The notes beneath the pieces are model-generated. The model was not told the DNA's origin, made no database searches, and saw nothing but the letters and a program-made list of their open reading frames with translations. Made by a program: the position numbers and the translations under genes. 64,000 bases of DNA from Geomicrobium halophilum (lineage in GTDB: Bacteria; Bacillota; Bacilli; Bacillales; Marinococcaceae). This document shows, in pieces, positions 17,196 to 25,781 of the stretch (position 1 is its first letter; each line of letters begins with the position of its first letter). The stretch spans positions 1,178,001 through 1,242,000 of the forward strand of contig NZ_JACHHJ010000001.1 in assembly GCF_014207655.1 (NCBI RefSeq), in the 5' to 3' direction.

Positions 17196-18887
17196 TTATT
17201 CACGATGATTTGTTTCTAATGTTCGTAAACGATTAATAGCAGCTGCGATTTCAAAACGGCGAGGCCTTGCCAAATCCCCAGGATGTTTACCTTTAAATGG
17301 AGATAAAACATCAAGTCCAGAAGCCGTTTCTTTTTCATAGATGTCGAGTAGTTCACCTAGGGATGTATTTCCATCCATATACTTCTTTGCCAGGAAATCA
17401 ATCGCACGAGAAATAGCCCTTGTCTGACTGGGATCAATACATTGTTCAACTGCGCTTAGATCAATGGTTTCCCTACCATAAAGAATGGTATCCTTCCCAC
17501 GAGCGTCTACTTTTTCCTTTTTACCGCGACGTGCATCAAAACTGTGGGACTTCGGAGACCGTTCACTTTTCGTCGTAAAAGGTGCTGCTTCATGTCTGAT
17601 ACGCCTGCTCTCGTCCTTCTTTACAATTTCCTTAGCTTTTTCAGTGACATCAAAAGGCTGGTATTCATCCATCATAGTCACAGTGTCAGCAACATCAAAA
17701 TAGTCCCCCGTTCCGCCAACGACTATAATCGTTGAAACACCTTCGGTTTCGTAAAGATCCCTTACGCGGTCTATAAAGGGTGTAATCGGCTCTTTATCTG
17801 GGGCAACCAGCTGCTGCATGCGATAATCCCGAATCATAAAATTCGTCGCACTCGTATCCTCGTCAATAAGTAATAACCGGCTGCCGGCTTCAAGAGATTC
17901 AATGATATTTGCGGCTTGTGAAGTGCTTCCGCTTCCATTTTCAGTGTTGAACTTCTTCGTGCTTTTCCCGTTTGGCAATTCACCAATAAATGGAGAGATG
18001 TTGACATCGGTCACACCGCGGCCATCTTCAGCACGAATTTTGCATGCACTTGAGGCAGTCACAATATATGCGCGTCCATCTCCATCGACATGATTATAAA
18101 TTCCATGTTCCAGCGCTTGTAGCAATGTACTTTTTCCATGATAACCACCGCCAACGATAACATGTACTCCTTTGGGAATGAGCATTCCTCGTATCTCTCC
18201 GTAATGGGGGAGACTTACGCGGGCTGCTCTGCTCTCCGGGCTGGAAAATGGAATGGCGTTTTCTTTATCAAGGGGACGATTTTCGACTCCACTTGCGCGA
18301 GGCAGGATCGAGCCATCTGCGATGAATGCAAGAGCATCTTGCTTTTCTACGAACGTGCGCAGTGTTTGTTGATCATCGCTAAGCGCTACATGTTTTCGTA
18401 ATCCCTTCATATCGATATTAAACAAGGCCTGTTCAATTACTTTTGGAAGTTGCTGGGTCAACAGTTTTTTTGCCTGTTCGCCAAGGATGGTTCTTCCGCG
18501 TGCAGGTAAATGGATAGAAAGTCGAACCTCTAGCTGATTATGATCACATACAACCGCGGTGCGTTCCAAAATTTCTTGCCCCGGTCGATCAATATAGATA
18601 CTTTTCCCTGCATTTTGTTTTCGAATTTCTTTTCCTATGGAACGCGCCACAAAGTCAGTAAAGGCAACGTTTCGATGACCACTTTCGTATAAATCTCGTT
18701 CCATTTTTAAACGATCATTTTGGACAACAATCCGCGCCCGTGATGGGCTTGCATAAGGATCTGCCTGAATATGATCCATATGTAATTGAAATGTTGGAAA
18801 GGAGAATGTTCCTCGAATATCATTGTAAGCTTTATACCCTTTCCGATCGATGCGTTGTAATTGCTGTTTTAAATTTTCCATCATCAT
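17196..18887 (-). CDS. ABC-class P-loop ATPase of the COG3044 type
   Basis: 563 residues; a soluble protein of the predicted ATPase of the ABC class family, with no membrane domain. Its characterised distant relative is the trypanosome RNA-editing protein MRB1590, so nucleic-acid binding is possible. The cellular role is unknown. The N-terminal half carries FPTFQLHMDHIQADPYASPSRARI. The ATP site is GGGYHGKSTLLQALE (Walker A, near residue 250), a signature-like segment is STSQAANIIESLEAGS, Walker B is LLLIDEDTSATNFM, and a switch-type GGTGDYFD follows. Three consecutive ATGs start the ORF behind GGAGGG. It lies between miaB and spoVS, where B. subtilis has tdh and kbl. Confidence 0.85.
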   Translation of the reverse strand: MMMENLKQQLQRIDRKGYKAYNDIRGTFSFPTFQLHMDHIQADPYASPSRARIVVQNDRLKMERDLYESGHRNVAFTDFVARSIGKEIRKQNAGKSIYIDRPGQEILERTAVVCDHNQLEVRLSIHLPARGRTILGEQAKKLLTQQLPKVIEQALFNIDMKGLRKHVALSDDQQTLRTFVEKQDALAFIADGSILPRASGVENRPLDKENAIPFSSPESRAARVSLPHYGEIRGMLIPKGVHVIVGGGYHGKSTLLQALEHGIYNHVDGDGRAYIVTASSACKIRAEDGRGVTDVNISPFIGELPNGKSTKKFNTENGSGSTSQAANIIESLEAGSRLLLIDEDTSATNFMIRDYRMQQLVAPDKEPITPFIDRVRDLYETEGVSTIIVVGGTGDYFDVADTVTMMDEYQPFDVTEKAKEIVKKDESRRIRHEAAPFTTKSERSPKSHSFDARRGKKEKVDARGKDTILYGRETIDLSAVEQCIDPSQTRAISRAIDFLAKKYMDGNTSLGELLDIYEKETASGLDVLSPFKGKHPGDLARPRRFEIAAAINRLRTLETNHRE

Positions 18888-18951
18888 TTTCCCTCCGGTT
18901 GTTATGCTATTGTATCAAGGAAAGTTCATTGTATTTACCCTTATAATGGGG

Positions 18952-18980
18952 AAAAGCTCAGCGTCTATTCGCTGAGCTTT
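18952..18980 (-). terminator. Terminator of spoVS
   Basis: A perfect stem AAAGCTCAGCG / CGCTGAGCTTT with a short loop. The tract behind it on the minus strand has only four T residues. It lies about 115 bases after the spoVS stop; the region between spoVS and the next gene holds nothing else recognisable. Confidence 0.65.
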
Positions 18981-19092
18981 AGATGGAGTGTAGTCCTAGA
19001 AATCTTCACTATTGCCCTGTAAGTTTCCAATTTCATAGATTCGACAACACTTGACTTACCCTTCCTTAAATGTCTTGGAAGGCAATTCCACG

Positions 19093-19353
19093 TTAACGGG
19101 GCTCAACGATGAGTTTAATAGCTGTCCTTTCTTCACCGTCGATTTCAATATCTGTGAACGCCGGGATACAAACAAGATCAATTCCACTAGGTGCCACAAA
19201 CCCTCTTGCAATTGCAATTGCCTTGACTGACTGATTTAGTGCACCGGCCCCAATCGCCTGGATTTCCGCCGCTCCTCTTTCACGGATCACACCCGCCAGG
19301 GCACCGGCGACAGAGTTAGGTGTTGATTTTGCTGATACTTTTAATACTTCCAT
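19093..19353 (-). CDS. spoVS: Stage V sporulation protein S
   Basis: Small conserved DNA/RNA-binding-like (Alba-type) protein, 86 residues, needed for timely sporulation and coat assembly. The family sequence is highly conserved: MEVLKVSAKSTPNSVAGALAG, IQAIGAGALNQSVKAIAIARG and the C-terminal TAIKLIVEPR. The ATG follows AGGAGGG. A good sigma-H promoter lies upstream. ymdB ends 90 bases before its start. Confidence 0.97.
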   Translation of the reverse strand: MEVLKVSAKSTPNSVAGALAGVIRERGAAEIQAIGAGALNQSVKAIAIARGFVAPSGIDLVCIPAFTDIEIDGEERTAIKLIVEPR

Positions 19354-19400
19354 GATTAGCCCTCCTATAATTGTGGAATGCCACCGTTATCCCTAACTAT

Positions 19401-19424
19401 ATTCACTGAAAGTCTCTCTATTCC
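19401..19424 (-). promoter_or_regulatory. Sigma-H promoter of spoVS
   Basis: On the minus strand GGAATA (19419-19424) and AGTGAAT (19401-19407) are separated by 11 bases, matching the sigma-H pattern RNAGGAWWW-N11/12-RNNGAAT except one base. spoVS is sigma-H dependent in B. subtilis. Confidence 0.65.
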
Positions 19425-19443
19425 CCGAGTTTTTCTACAGCTT

Positions 19444-20238
19444 CTACTCGTAATAAGGGTGATCATCGTTAATCATAATCCTATGGATCTTCAAGGCTTT
19501 TCCTGTTCGGTGATCAAGTTCTAAAAATACCCCATTTAACTGACTTCTTCCATTGGCTACCTCAAACTTTGCCGGAAGCGACGTCCGGAACTTTTCAATG
19601 ACTGCTTCTTTTTCAACGCCGAGAATTCCATCGTAAGGACCGGTCATTCCTACATCTGTCAAGTAAGCGGTCCCGTTTTGAAGGATTCTTTCATCAGCCG
19701 TTTGTACATGGGTATGAGTTCCTATAACTGCGCTGGCACGCCCATCTAAAAACCAACCCATTGCTTGCTTCTCACTTGTTGCTTCTCCATGAAAATCCAC
19801 AAATACAAACGGTGTTCGTTCTCTAGCTTGATCAACTGCTTTGTCCAATGCTTGAAAAGGGCAATCAACATCATCTAGAAATGTACGCCCCAAGGCATTA
19901 ATAACGACAAATTCTTGTCCGTTAACGTTGACAGATACCTGCCCCTTTCCCGGAGCTCCAGGGGGGTAATTTAACGGGCGGATAAGGTTGGGCTCTTCAT
20001 TAATAAATGAGAAGATTTCATTGCGGCCCCACGCATGATTTCCCAGGGTAATGACTTGAGCCCCGTTTCCTAAAAAATTCTTATAAATCTTTTCCGTAAT
20101 GCCTTTGCCACTTGCTGCATTTTCCCCATTTACAATCGTCACCTGTGGTCTTAATCTTCGTTTTAACTTTGGTAAATATGATTCCACCATATGACGTCCT
20201 GGACGCCCAACGACGTCTCCTACAAATAATAGTCGCAT
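19444..20238 (-). CDS. ymdB: YmdB metallophosphoesterase
   Basis: Binuclear-metal phosphoesterase of the TIGR00282 family with 2',3'-cyclic nucleotide phosphodiesterase activity in B. subtilis, where it affects the motility/biofilm switch. The ATG at 20236-20238 follows AAGGA and gives 264 residues, the B. subtilis length. Metal-binding motifs are FVGDVVGRPGR, VNGENAASGKGI, GNHAWGR, VDFHGEATSEK and GTHTHVQTADE. It lies between rny and spoVS, the B. subtilis order, but about 450 bases and an rny terminator separate it from rny. Confidence 0.96.
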   Translation of the reverse strand: MRLLFVGDVVGRPGRHMVESYLPKLKRRLRPQVTIVNGENAASGKGITEKIYKNFLGNGAQVITLGNHAWGRNEIFSFINEEPNLIRPLNYPPGAPGKGQVSVNVNGQEFVVINALGRTFLDDVDCPFQALDKAVDQARERTPFVFVDFHGEATSEKQAMGWFLDGRASAVIGTHTHVQTADERILQNGTAYLTDVGMTGPYDGILGVEKEAVIEKFRTSLPAKFEVANGRSQLNGVFLELDHRTGKALKIHRIMINDDHPYYE

Positions 20239-20413
20239 ATGAAATAAGTCCTTCTTTCTATCATTCAACGACTACGCTTATTATACCTATACCCTTTTTA
20301 AGTACTGGTTAAACGTATTCTGGGATATCAAACGCTCGACATTTGAATTCCAGATTTTAAGCTTTCGTTGATGAGTTATAAGTAAGCTGTGTTTATTAAA
20401 TGTTTTTATTTTA

Positions 20414-20617
20414 GAGTATGTTCAAAATAGAATCAAAGAACTCAGTCGCTCGAAAGACACTAACTTCGAGCACTCCGCTTGTCACTTCATAAACATAAAT
20501 CCCTCACGGGGGAAGAGGGTTTTTCTCTTTCGAGGAAAGAGAGGCAAGCGAACCGTTACGTAAACCATACCGCGCAAGTATCGGTCTTTTTCCGGACCAT
20601 GATAGTCAAACACCCTT
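20414..20617 (+). repeat. Decayed copy H of the intergenic element family
   Basis: In the 450-base gap between rny and ymdB the start (AGTATGTTCAAAAT) resembles the family end. An internal part (GCTCGAAAGACACTAACTTCGAGCACTCCGCTTG) aligns with the copy at 63 kb through the TCGAG...CTTCGAGCATCC stretch, with many changes. The far end, TTTCCGGACC...TCAAACACCCT, matches the other terminus. No intact target duplication is left. An old, degenerate insertion; boundaries are approximate. Confidence 0.45.
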
Positions 20618-20659
20618 TGGTAGCATGCACAATCAAAGCATCGCTTATCACTCGGAAAG

Positions 20660-20688
20660 AAAAATAAAGCAGCACATACTGTGCCGCC
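20660..20688 (-). terminator. Terminator of rny
   Basis: GCGGCACA pairs with TGTGCTGC on the minus strand, followed by TTTATTTTT, directly after the rny stop codon. Confidence 0.85.
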
Positions 20689-22260
20689 TTACTTCGCATA
20701 GTCAACTGCCCTCGTTTCACGAATAACGGTAATTCGTATATGACCAGGATAGTCGAGTTCATTTTCCACTCGTTTTGTAATGTCCCGTGCTAACCGATGT
20801 GCTAACACATCATCGATCAAGTCTGGTTTCACCATAATACGGACTTCGCGTCCCGCTTGTATGGCATACGTCTTTTCAACACCATCAAATGATTCTGCAA
20901 TCTCCTCAAGTTTTTCTAATCGGCGAATGTACGTTTCAAGTGTTTCACGTCTTGCTCCTGGCCTGGCTGCAGATAAAGCGTCTGCTGCGGCGACGAGCGT
21001 GGCGATAACCGATGTTGCTTCAGTATCACCGTGATGGGAAGCAACACTATTCACGACGACCGCGTTTTCCTTATATTTTTTCGTGAGTTCGATGCCGATT
21101 TCAACGTGACTGCCTTCAACTTCGTGATCAATCGCTTTCCCTATATCATGTAACAATCCCGCACGACGGGCAAGTTGTTCATCTTCCCCAAGTTCTGCCG
21201 CCATCAGCCCTGTTAAGTAAGCCACCTCTGTGGAATGCTTTAAGACATTCTGACCGTAACTTGATCGGAAATGCAATCGACCTAAGATTTTAAGCAAGTC
21301 AGGGTGGAGATTATGAATCCCCATTTCAAACGTCGTTTGTTCCCCATATTCTCGTATACGTTCATCAACTTCCCTACGGGATTTATCGACGGTCTCTTCA
21401 ATACGAGCAGGATGAATACGGCCATCTTCAACAAGTCTTTCTAGTGCTGTTCGTGCAATCTCCCTGCGAATAGGATCGAAGCCTGAAAGGATGACTGCTT
21501 CAGGTGTATCATCAATGATTAAATCAATGCCTGTTAACGTTTCGAGCGCGCGAATATTTCTGCCCTCACGCCCGATAATCCGTCCTTTCATTTCATCGTT
21601 CGGCAAATGAACAACAGAAACTGTCGTTTCAGCAACATGATCTGCTGCACATCGTTGAATTGCTAGAGAAAGGATATCTTTTGCTCTTTTATCCGATTCC
21701 TCTTTAATTTTATCCGTGTTCTCCTTAATCATAACTGCCGATTCATGCTCGAGTTCCCGTTCGGTTTCAGAGCGGATCATTGCACGGGCTTCTTCCTTTG
21801 TTAAACCTGATATACGTTCCAGCTCTTCGCGCTGATCGGCAATTAATTGTTCCACTTTGCTATTCATCGTTTCTGTTTCTTCTTGCTTCTCAGCGAGCTC
21901 TTTTTCCCGGGTCTCCAATGATTCTTCTTTCTTATCAATTGTTTCACTTTTACGATCAAGCATTTCCTCTTTTTGCAAAAGACGGTTCTCTTGTTTTTGG
22001 ATCTCGTTTCTCCGTTCGCGAATATCGTCTTCGGCTTCAGAGCGCATGCGATACGCTTCATCTTTGGCTTCTAAAATCGATTCTTTCTTGCTAGCCTCCG
22101 CACTTCGTCTAGCTTCTTCGAGCATCTTTTGTGATGCATATTCTGCACTGGTGATTTTAGCTTCCGCAAATTTTTTACGGATAATATAGCCAATAAACCC
22201 GCTTAAAACAGCAACGACAACAAACAAAATGGAGATGATCAAGATGTCTGTTCCATCCAT
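20689..22260 (-). CDS. rny: Ribonuclease Y
   Basis: Membrane-anchored endoribonuclease that starts decay and processing of many mRNAs. It has 523 residues: one N-terminal membrane helix (about 5-27), a long coiled coil rich in Glu, Lys and Arg (30-205), a KH domain with [17 protein letters not shown], and an HD domain with [15 protein letters not shown] carrying the metal-binding His-Asp. The ATG at 22258-22260 follows AGGAGG. Partners encoded nearby are ricA, pnp and a DEAD-box helicase, with rnjB further on. The leader is about 320 bases. Confidence 0.98.
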   Translation of the reverse strand: MDGTDILIISILFVVVAVLSGFIGYIIRKKFAEAKITSAEYASQKMLEEARRSAEASKKESILEAKDEAYRMRSEAEDDIRERRNEIQKQENRLLQKEEMLDRKSETIDKKEESLETREKELAEKQEETETMNSKVEQLIADQREELERISGLTKEEARAMIRSETERELEHESAVMIKENTDKIKEESDKRAKDILSLAIQRCAADHVAETTVSVVHLPNDEMKGRIIGREGRNIRALETLTGIDLIIDDTPEAVILSGFDPIRREIARTALERLVEDGRIHPARIEETVDKSRREVDERIREYGEQTTFEMGIHNLHPDLLKILGRLHFRSSYGQNVLKHSTEVAYLTGLMAAELGEDEQLARRAGLLHDIGKAIDHEVEGSHVEIGIELTKKYKENAVVVNSVASHHGDTEATSVIATLVAAADALSAARPGARRETLETYIRRLEKLEEIAESFDGVEKTYAIQAGREVRIMVKPDLIDDVLAHRLARDITKRVENELDYPGHIRITVIRETRAVDYAK

Positions 22261-22582
22261 CTCGGGTACACCTCCTTTGCTATGCGATTGTTACTTCAAG
22301 TTGACATGAAAAACATTGCGGGCTTGCCTCACGAAAAACGGAGATGGCAGGCAGGATCCCTCCTGCTGTCATAGGTTGGTGTTGATCCATTATCACTTGT
22401 AAGTTGCTCAAAAAATCCGGTGAATCGTCCTTCTTAATTTGAACACACTATGAAACTGACGTCTCCTGAAAGACGCTTTCCGGTCGGTTGTTACCGGCCG
22501 GGAGCCTGTTCCATGCTCTTTCTTTTTGTTATGAATGGTCTCATAGACGATAAATACCGCGCCCATTTCATTCACACTTAAT
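22261..22582 (-). other. Long untranslated leader of rny
   Basis: About 320 bases between the predicted rny promoter and its start codon. It has several imperfect hairpins, for example around 22345-22370 (GGCAGGATCCCTCCTGC on plus). No riboswitch family or gene was recognised. The 63-codon ORF in it starts inside the promoter and is not credible. Confidence 0.4.
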
Positions 22583-22610
22583 TGTATACTTGGAATCATT
22601 AATATGTCAA
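22583..22610 (-). promoter_or_regulatory. Sigma-A promoter of rny
   Basis: On the minus strand TTGACA (22605-22610) and TATACA (22583-22588) are 16 bases apart. It is the only good promoter in the gap before rny. Confidence 0.6.
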
Positions 22611-22828
22611 TAGTACCCCAGGCAGACCGCTCTTCTCTTTCAGACTGTAAACGAAATAAGGGACCAGTATTTCGGACTCCTAAAGGCTCATTTGCGTTTC
22701 ACTCGTTTATCCGTGAGAGGTGCAGGGAAGGTAGAAACTGAATTGGGATTTACATTCATGGTGGTAAACTTGAAGAAATACACCGCCATGAGCAGAAATC
22801 ATCCAACAGATAATGGAAATCAACCAAA

Positions 22829-22873
22829 GAAAAAGGTGTCGATCATCGTTTTTTGATGATCGACACCTTTTTT
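22829..22873 (-). terminator. Terminator of recA
   Basis: AAAAGGTGTCGATCATC pairs perfectly with GATGATCGACACCTTTT around a T-rich loop; a T-run follows. The 220 bases between it and the rny promoter contain one imperfect stem (22759-22793) and no gene I can support. Confidence 0.9.
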
Positions 22874-22914
22874 AAGTTCTTTTTGGTTAGTTTTGTCCCA
22901 GACCCTTATTTCGT

Positions 22915-23967
22915 TTACGATTCTTGAGATGATATAGTATCAGCGTCTTGCTCGGACTTCGCTTGTTCCTGATGGTTGAGATCCGGCAGTTCGTGATGTT
23001 CGCGAATGCGAGATTCAATTTCAGCTGCAACCGCTGGGTTCTCTTTCAAGTAGTTTTTCGCGTTTTCACGACCTTGACCGAGTCTCTCCCCTTCATAAGC
23101 ATACCAAGCACCGCTCTTTTGCACGATTTCTAAGTCTGTAGCAATATCCAGAAGGGACCCTTCTCGGGAAATACCTTCCCCGTACATAATATCGACCTCT
23201 GCCTGACGGAAAGGCGGTGCCACCTTGTTTTTGACAATCTTTAAACGCGTTTTGTTTCCAACCGTTTCATTCCCTTGCTTCAACGCCTCCGCCCTGCGTA
23301 CTTCAAGACGAACGGAGGAATAGAATTTCAAAGCACGTCCTCCCGGTGTCGTTTCGGGGCTTCCGAACATAACGCCGACCTTCTCACGAATTTGATTAAT
23401 AAAAATCGCGGTAGCGTTTGTTTTACTGATCGCACCCGATAGTTTCCGGAGCGCCTGGGACATGAGGCGTGCTTGCAAACCGACGTGGGCATCGCCCATA
23501 TCCCCTTCAATTTCGGCTTTCGGCACAAGAGCCGCTACGGAGTCTACAACAATAATATCAACGGCACCACTACGAACGAGGGCTTCGGCGATTTCCAAGG
23601 CTTGCTCGCCAGTATCCGGCTGCGAGAGCAAGAGCTCATCTGTGTTCACACCAAGCTTTCGAGCATAAACAGGGTCAAGCGCATGTTCTGCATCAATAAA
23701 CGCCGCTTGTCCCCCGTCACGCTGCGCTTCAGCAATGGCGTGAAGCGCAACGGTCGTCTTCCCTGAAGATTCCGGGCCGTACACTTCAATCACTCTTCCC
23801 CGCGGGTAACCACCAACGCCAAGCGCAATATCGAGGGCGAGCGTTCCACTTGAAACCGTAGACACACGATGCTCCGCTTCTTCCCCTAGCTTCATAATCG
23901 AGCCTTTTCCAAATTGCTTTTCAATATTCCTCAAAGCTTGATCAAGCGCTGCTTTTCTATCACTCAT
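22915..23967 (-). CDS. recA: Recombinase RecA
   Basis: Strand-exchange ATPase and co-protease for LexA. The ATG at 23965-23967, eight bases after AAGGGGAA, gives 350 residues starting [10 protein letters not shown]; a codon three places earlier sits on the ribosome site. Walker A is GPESSGKTT, with Walker B-type [15 protein letters not shown], the loop [19 protein letters not shown], the conserved [14 protein letters not shown] and [17 protein letters not shown]. The acidic C-terminal tail is typical. It is normally next to cinA; here a DEAD-box helicase gene lies between them. It has its own promoter with a LexA-like box and its own terminator. Confidence 0.98.
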   Translation of the reverse strand: MSDRKAALDQALRNIEKQFGKGSIMKLGEEAEHRVSTVSSGTLALDIALGVGGYPRGRVIEVYGPESSGKTTVALHAIAEAQRDGGQAAFIDAEHALDPVYARKLGVNTDELLLSQPDTGEQALEIAEALVRSGAVDIIVVDSVAALVPKAEIEGDMGDAHVGLQARLMSQALRKLSGAISKTNATAIFINQIREKVGVMFGSPETTPGGRALKFYSSVRLEVRRAEALKQGNETVGNKTRLKIVKNKVAPPFRQAEVDIMYGEGISREGSLLDIATDLEIVQKSGAWYAYEGERLGQGRENAKNYLKENPAVAAEIESRIREHHELPDLNHQEQAKSEQDADTISSQES

Positions 23968-24031
23968 GGAATACATTCCCCTTTATTTATAACAAATTTA
24001 TCATTTCTATTTGATCGTTTCCCCTTTATTC

Positions 24032-24082
24032 ATCATATCGCTTTTTTATCCGTTTGCCAAGTGAAATACGAACATTCATTCT
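24032..24082 (-). promoter_or_regulatory. recA promoter with probable LexA box
   Basis: On the minus strand TTGGCA (24055-24060) and TATGAT (24032-24037) are 17 bases apart. Just upstream, plus-strand CGAACATTCATTCT (24069-24082) matches the Gram-positive LexA pattern CGAACRNRYGTTYC at 11 of 14 places. SOS control of recA is established for Bacillus; the weak half-site is a prediction. Confidence 0.6.
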
Positions 24083-24100
24083 ATTTTTCTCAAGACATAC

Positions 24101-24143
24101 GAAAAATCCCCTCCATAGACATTTTTGTCTACTATAAGGGGAT
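24101..24143 (-). terminator. Terminator of the DEAD-box helicase gene
   Basis: On the minus strand ATCCCCTTATAGTAGAC pairs with GTCTATGGAGGGGAT and is followed by five T residues. This cuts the cinA-helicase transcript off from recA. Confidence 0.8.
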
Positions 24144-24171
24144 CCTATCATCTTGAGCTTATTCAAAAATC

Positions 24172-25779
24172 TTAAGAACGGGTGGCTTTCGACGGGCGTT
24201 GATCCCGTTTAGGCCTAGGTTTTGCTGGCTCCAAATTCACACGAGCGCCATTGATCCGAGAGTGACGGAGCCCTTCATAAACAAATGGGGCTACATTTTC
24301 CGGAACTTCTACAAACGTAAAGTTCTCAAAAATATCGATCTTTCCCACTGATTTCTCGGGGATTCCAACGGCATCCGCAATCTCCTGAACAAGTATTTTC
24401 GGGCTCATATTAACATTACGGCCTACATTGATAAAGAAACGAACCATTCCTTTTGCGCCACCGGTATCTCCAAAATGATAACCTTCCTCAGAGATATTAT
24501 TTTCTGTTTGATAATTCATCTTTAACAAGGCATCAACAACTTCTTGAGGGCGATATTGTTCAAGTAGTTCGTTCGTTAAATCATCAAAAATAGACGTTTC
24601 TTCACTATGATCAATAACATGGACGATTTGATTCCGCCACGCATCTTGCTGTTTCTCCACGACCTCTTGGATCGTCGGGATATCACGAGTGGGGAGCGAC
24701 ATTTTGATTTCTCTTTCAATCGAGCGAAGATGCTTCATTTCCCGGGGGGTGACAAGTGTCAATGCCTGTCCGCTCTTCCCTGCTCGTCCTGTACGCCCGA
24801 TTCGATGGACATATGATTCCGGATCTTGCGGAATATCATAGTTAATCACGTGGCTTACGTTTTGCACATCAAGGCCACGGGCAGCCACATCCGTTGCCAC
24901 AAGGAACTCAATGTCACTTTCTCGAAACCTTCTCATAACAGCATCCCGTTGTGATTGATTCAAGTCACCATGCAGACCATCTGCAAAATATCCCCTTGCC
25001 TGTAATGCCTCCGTTAAATCGGCAACTCCCTTTTTCGTTCGGCAAAAAACGATAGCAAGTTCAGGGTCATAGCGGTCAATGACGCGGCAAAGTGATTCCA
25101 ATTTATTACGTTCGAGCACTTTAAAATAAATCTGTTCAATCGAAGGTGCGGTGACATCGCTTTTACTGATCGATACCGTTTCCGGTTGGTGCATGTATCT
25201 CCTGGAAAGTTTTCGGATTGGCGCGGGCATCGTTGCTGAAAAAAGCATCGTTTGTCGATCTTCATTCGTTTGCTTTAAAATCGATTCAATATCTTCGATA
25301 AAACCCATATCAAGCATTTCATCTGCTTCATCGAGTACGAGTGTATTGACTTGATCGAGCTTCAACGTTTTTCTACGTAAGTGATCTTGTACACGACCAG
25401 GCGTCCCAATAACGACCTGTACTCCTCGTTTTAAAGCTTTGATCTGGTGACCAATTGATTGCCCGCCATAGATAGGTAACGTTGTCACATTTAGATGATT
25501 GGAAAGCTTTTGCAGTTCCCCAGCAACTTGAATGGCGAGTTCACGTGTCGGTGTCAGGACGAGCGCCTGTACTCGAGAAGACTCATCAAGCTTGGTTAAC
25601 AGCGGGATTCCAAAGGCCGCTGTTTTCCCAGTACCTGTTTGCGCTTGTCCGATCACATCTTTTCCTTCCAACACTTTCGGTATTGCTTTTTCCTGGATAG
25701 GCGAAGGTTCCTCAAAGCCCATCTCCTTAATGGCGGTTTTTACTTCTGGCTTAATCTTTTTATCATCAAATACATTCAT
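24172..25779 (-). CDS. DEAD-box ATP-dependent RNA helicase with C-terminal DbpA-type RNA-binding domain
   Basis: 535 residues, DeaD/CshA class. It unwinds structured RNA in ribosome assembly, cold adaptation or mRNA decay. Core motifs are the Q motif GFEEPSPIQEKAIP, I AQTGTGKTAAF, Ia PTRELAIQ, II VLDEADEML, III SATMP, IV IVFCRTKKG, V VATDVAARGLD and VI YVHRIGRTGRAG. Residues about 440-515 form a DbpA-like RNA-recognition domain (FFINVGRNVNMSPKILVQEIADA, NFTFVEVPE), ending in a basic tail PKPRPKRDQRPSK. It starts two bases after the cinA stop codon, so it is co-transcribed with pgsA-cinA. That position is not the B. subtilis one. Confidence 0.95.
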   Translation of the reverse strand: MNVFDDKKIKPEVKTAIKEMGFEEPSPIQEKAIPKVLEGKDVIGQAQTGTGKTAAFGIPLLTKLDESSRVQALVLTPTRELAIQVAGELQKLSNHLNVTTLPIYGGQSIGHQIKALKRGVQVVIGTPGRVQDHLRRKTLKLDQVNTLVLDEADEMLDMGFIEDIESILKQTNEDRQTMLFSATMPAPIRKLSRRYMHQPETVSISKSDVTAPSIEQIYFKVLERNKLESLCRVIDRYDPELAIVFCRTKKGVADLTEALQARGYFADGLHGDLNQSQRDAVMRRFRESDIEFLVATDVAARGLDVQNVSHVINYDIPQDPESYVHRIGRTGRAGKSGQALTLVTPREMKHLRSIEREIKMSLPTRDIPTIQEVVEKQQDAWRNQIVHVIDHSEETSIFDDLTNELLEQYRPQEVVDALLKMNYQTENNISEEGYHFGDTGGAKGMVRFFINVGRNVNMSPKILVQEIADAVGIPEKSVGKIDIFENFTFVEVPENVAPFVYEGLRHSRINGARVNLEPAKPRPKRDQRPSKATRS

Positions 25780-25781
25780 TC

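Noticed and set aside
22408-22599. 63-codon ORF in the rny leader
   Set aside because: Its start codon overlaps the predicted rny -10 box and spacer and there is no ribosome site.
22759-22793. Stem-loop CATGGTGG...CCGCCATG between rny and recA as a terminator or small RNA
   Set aside because: The stem is imperfect, has no T-run and no gene ends there.
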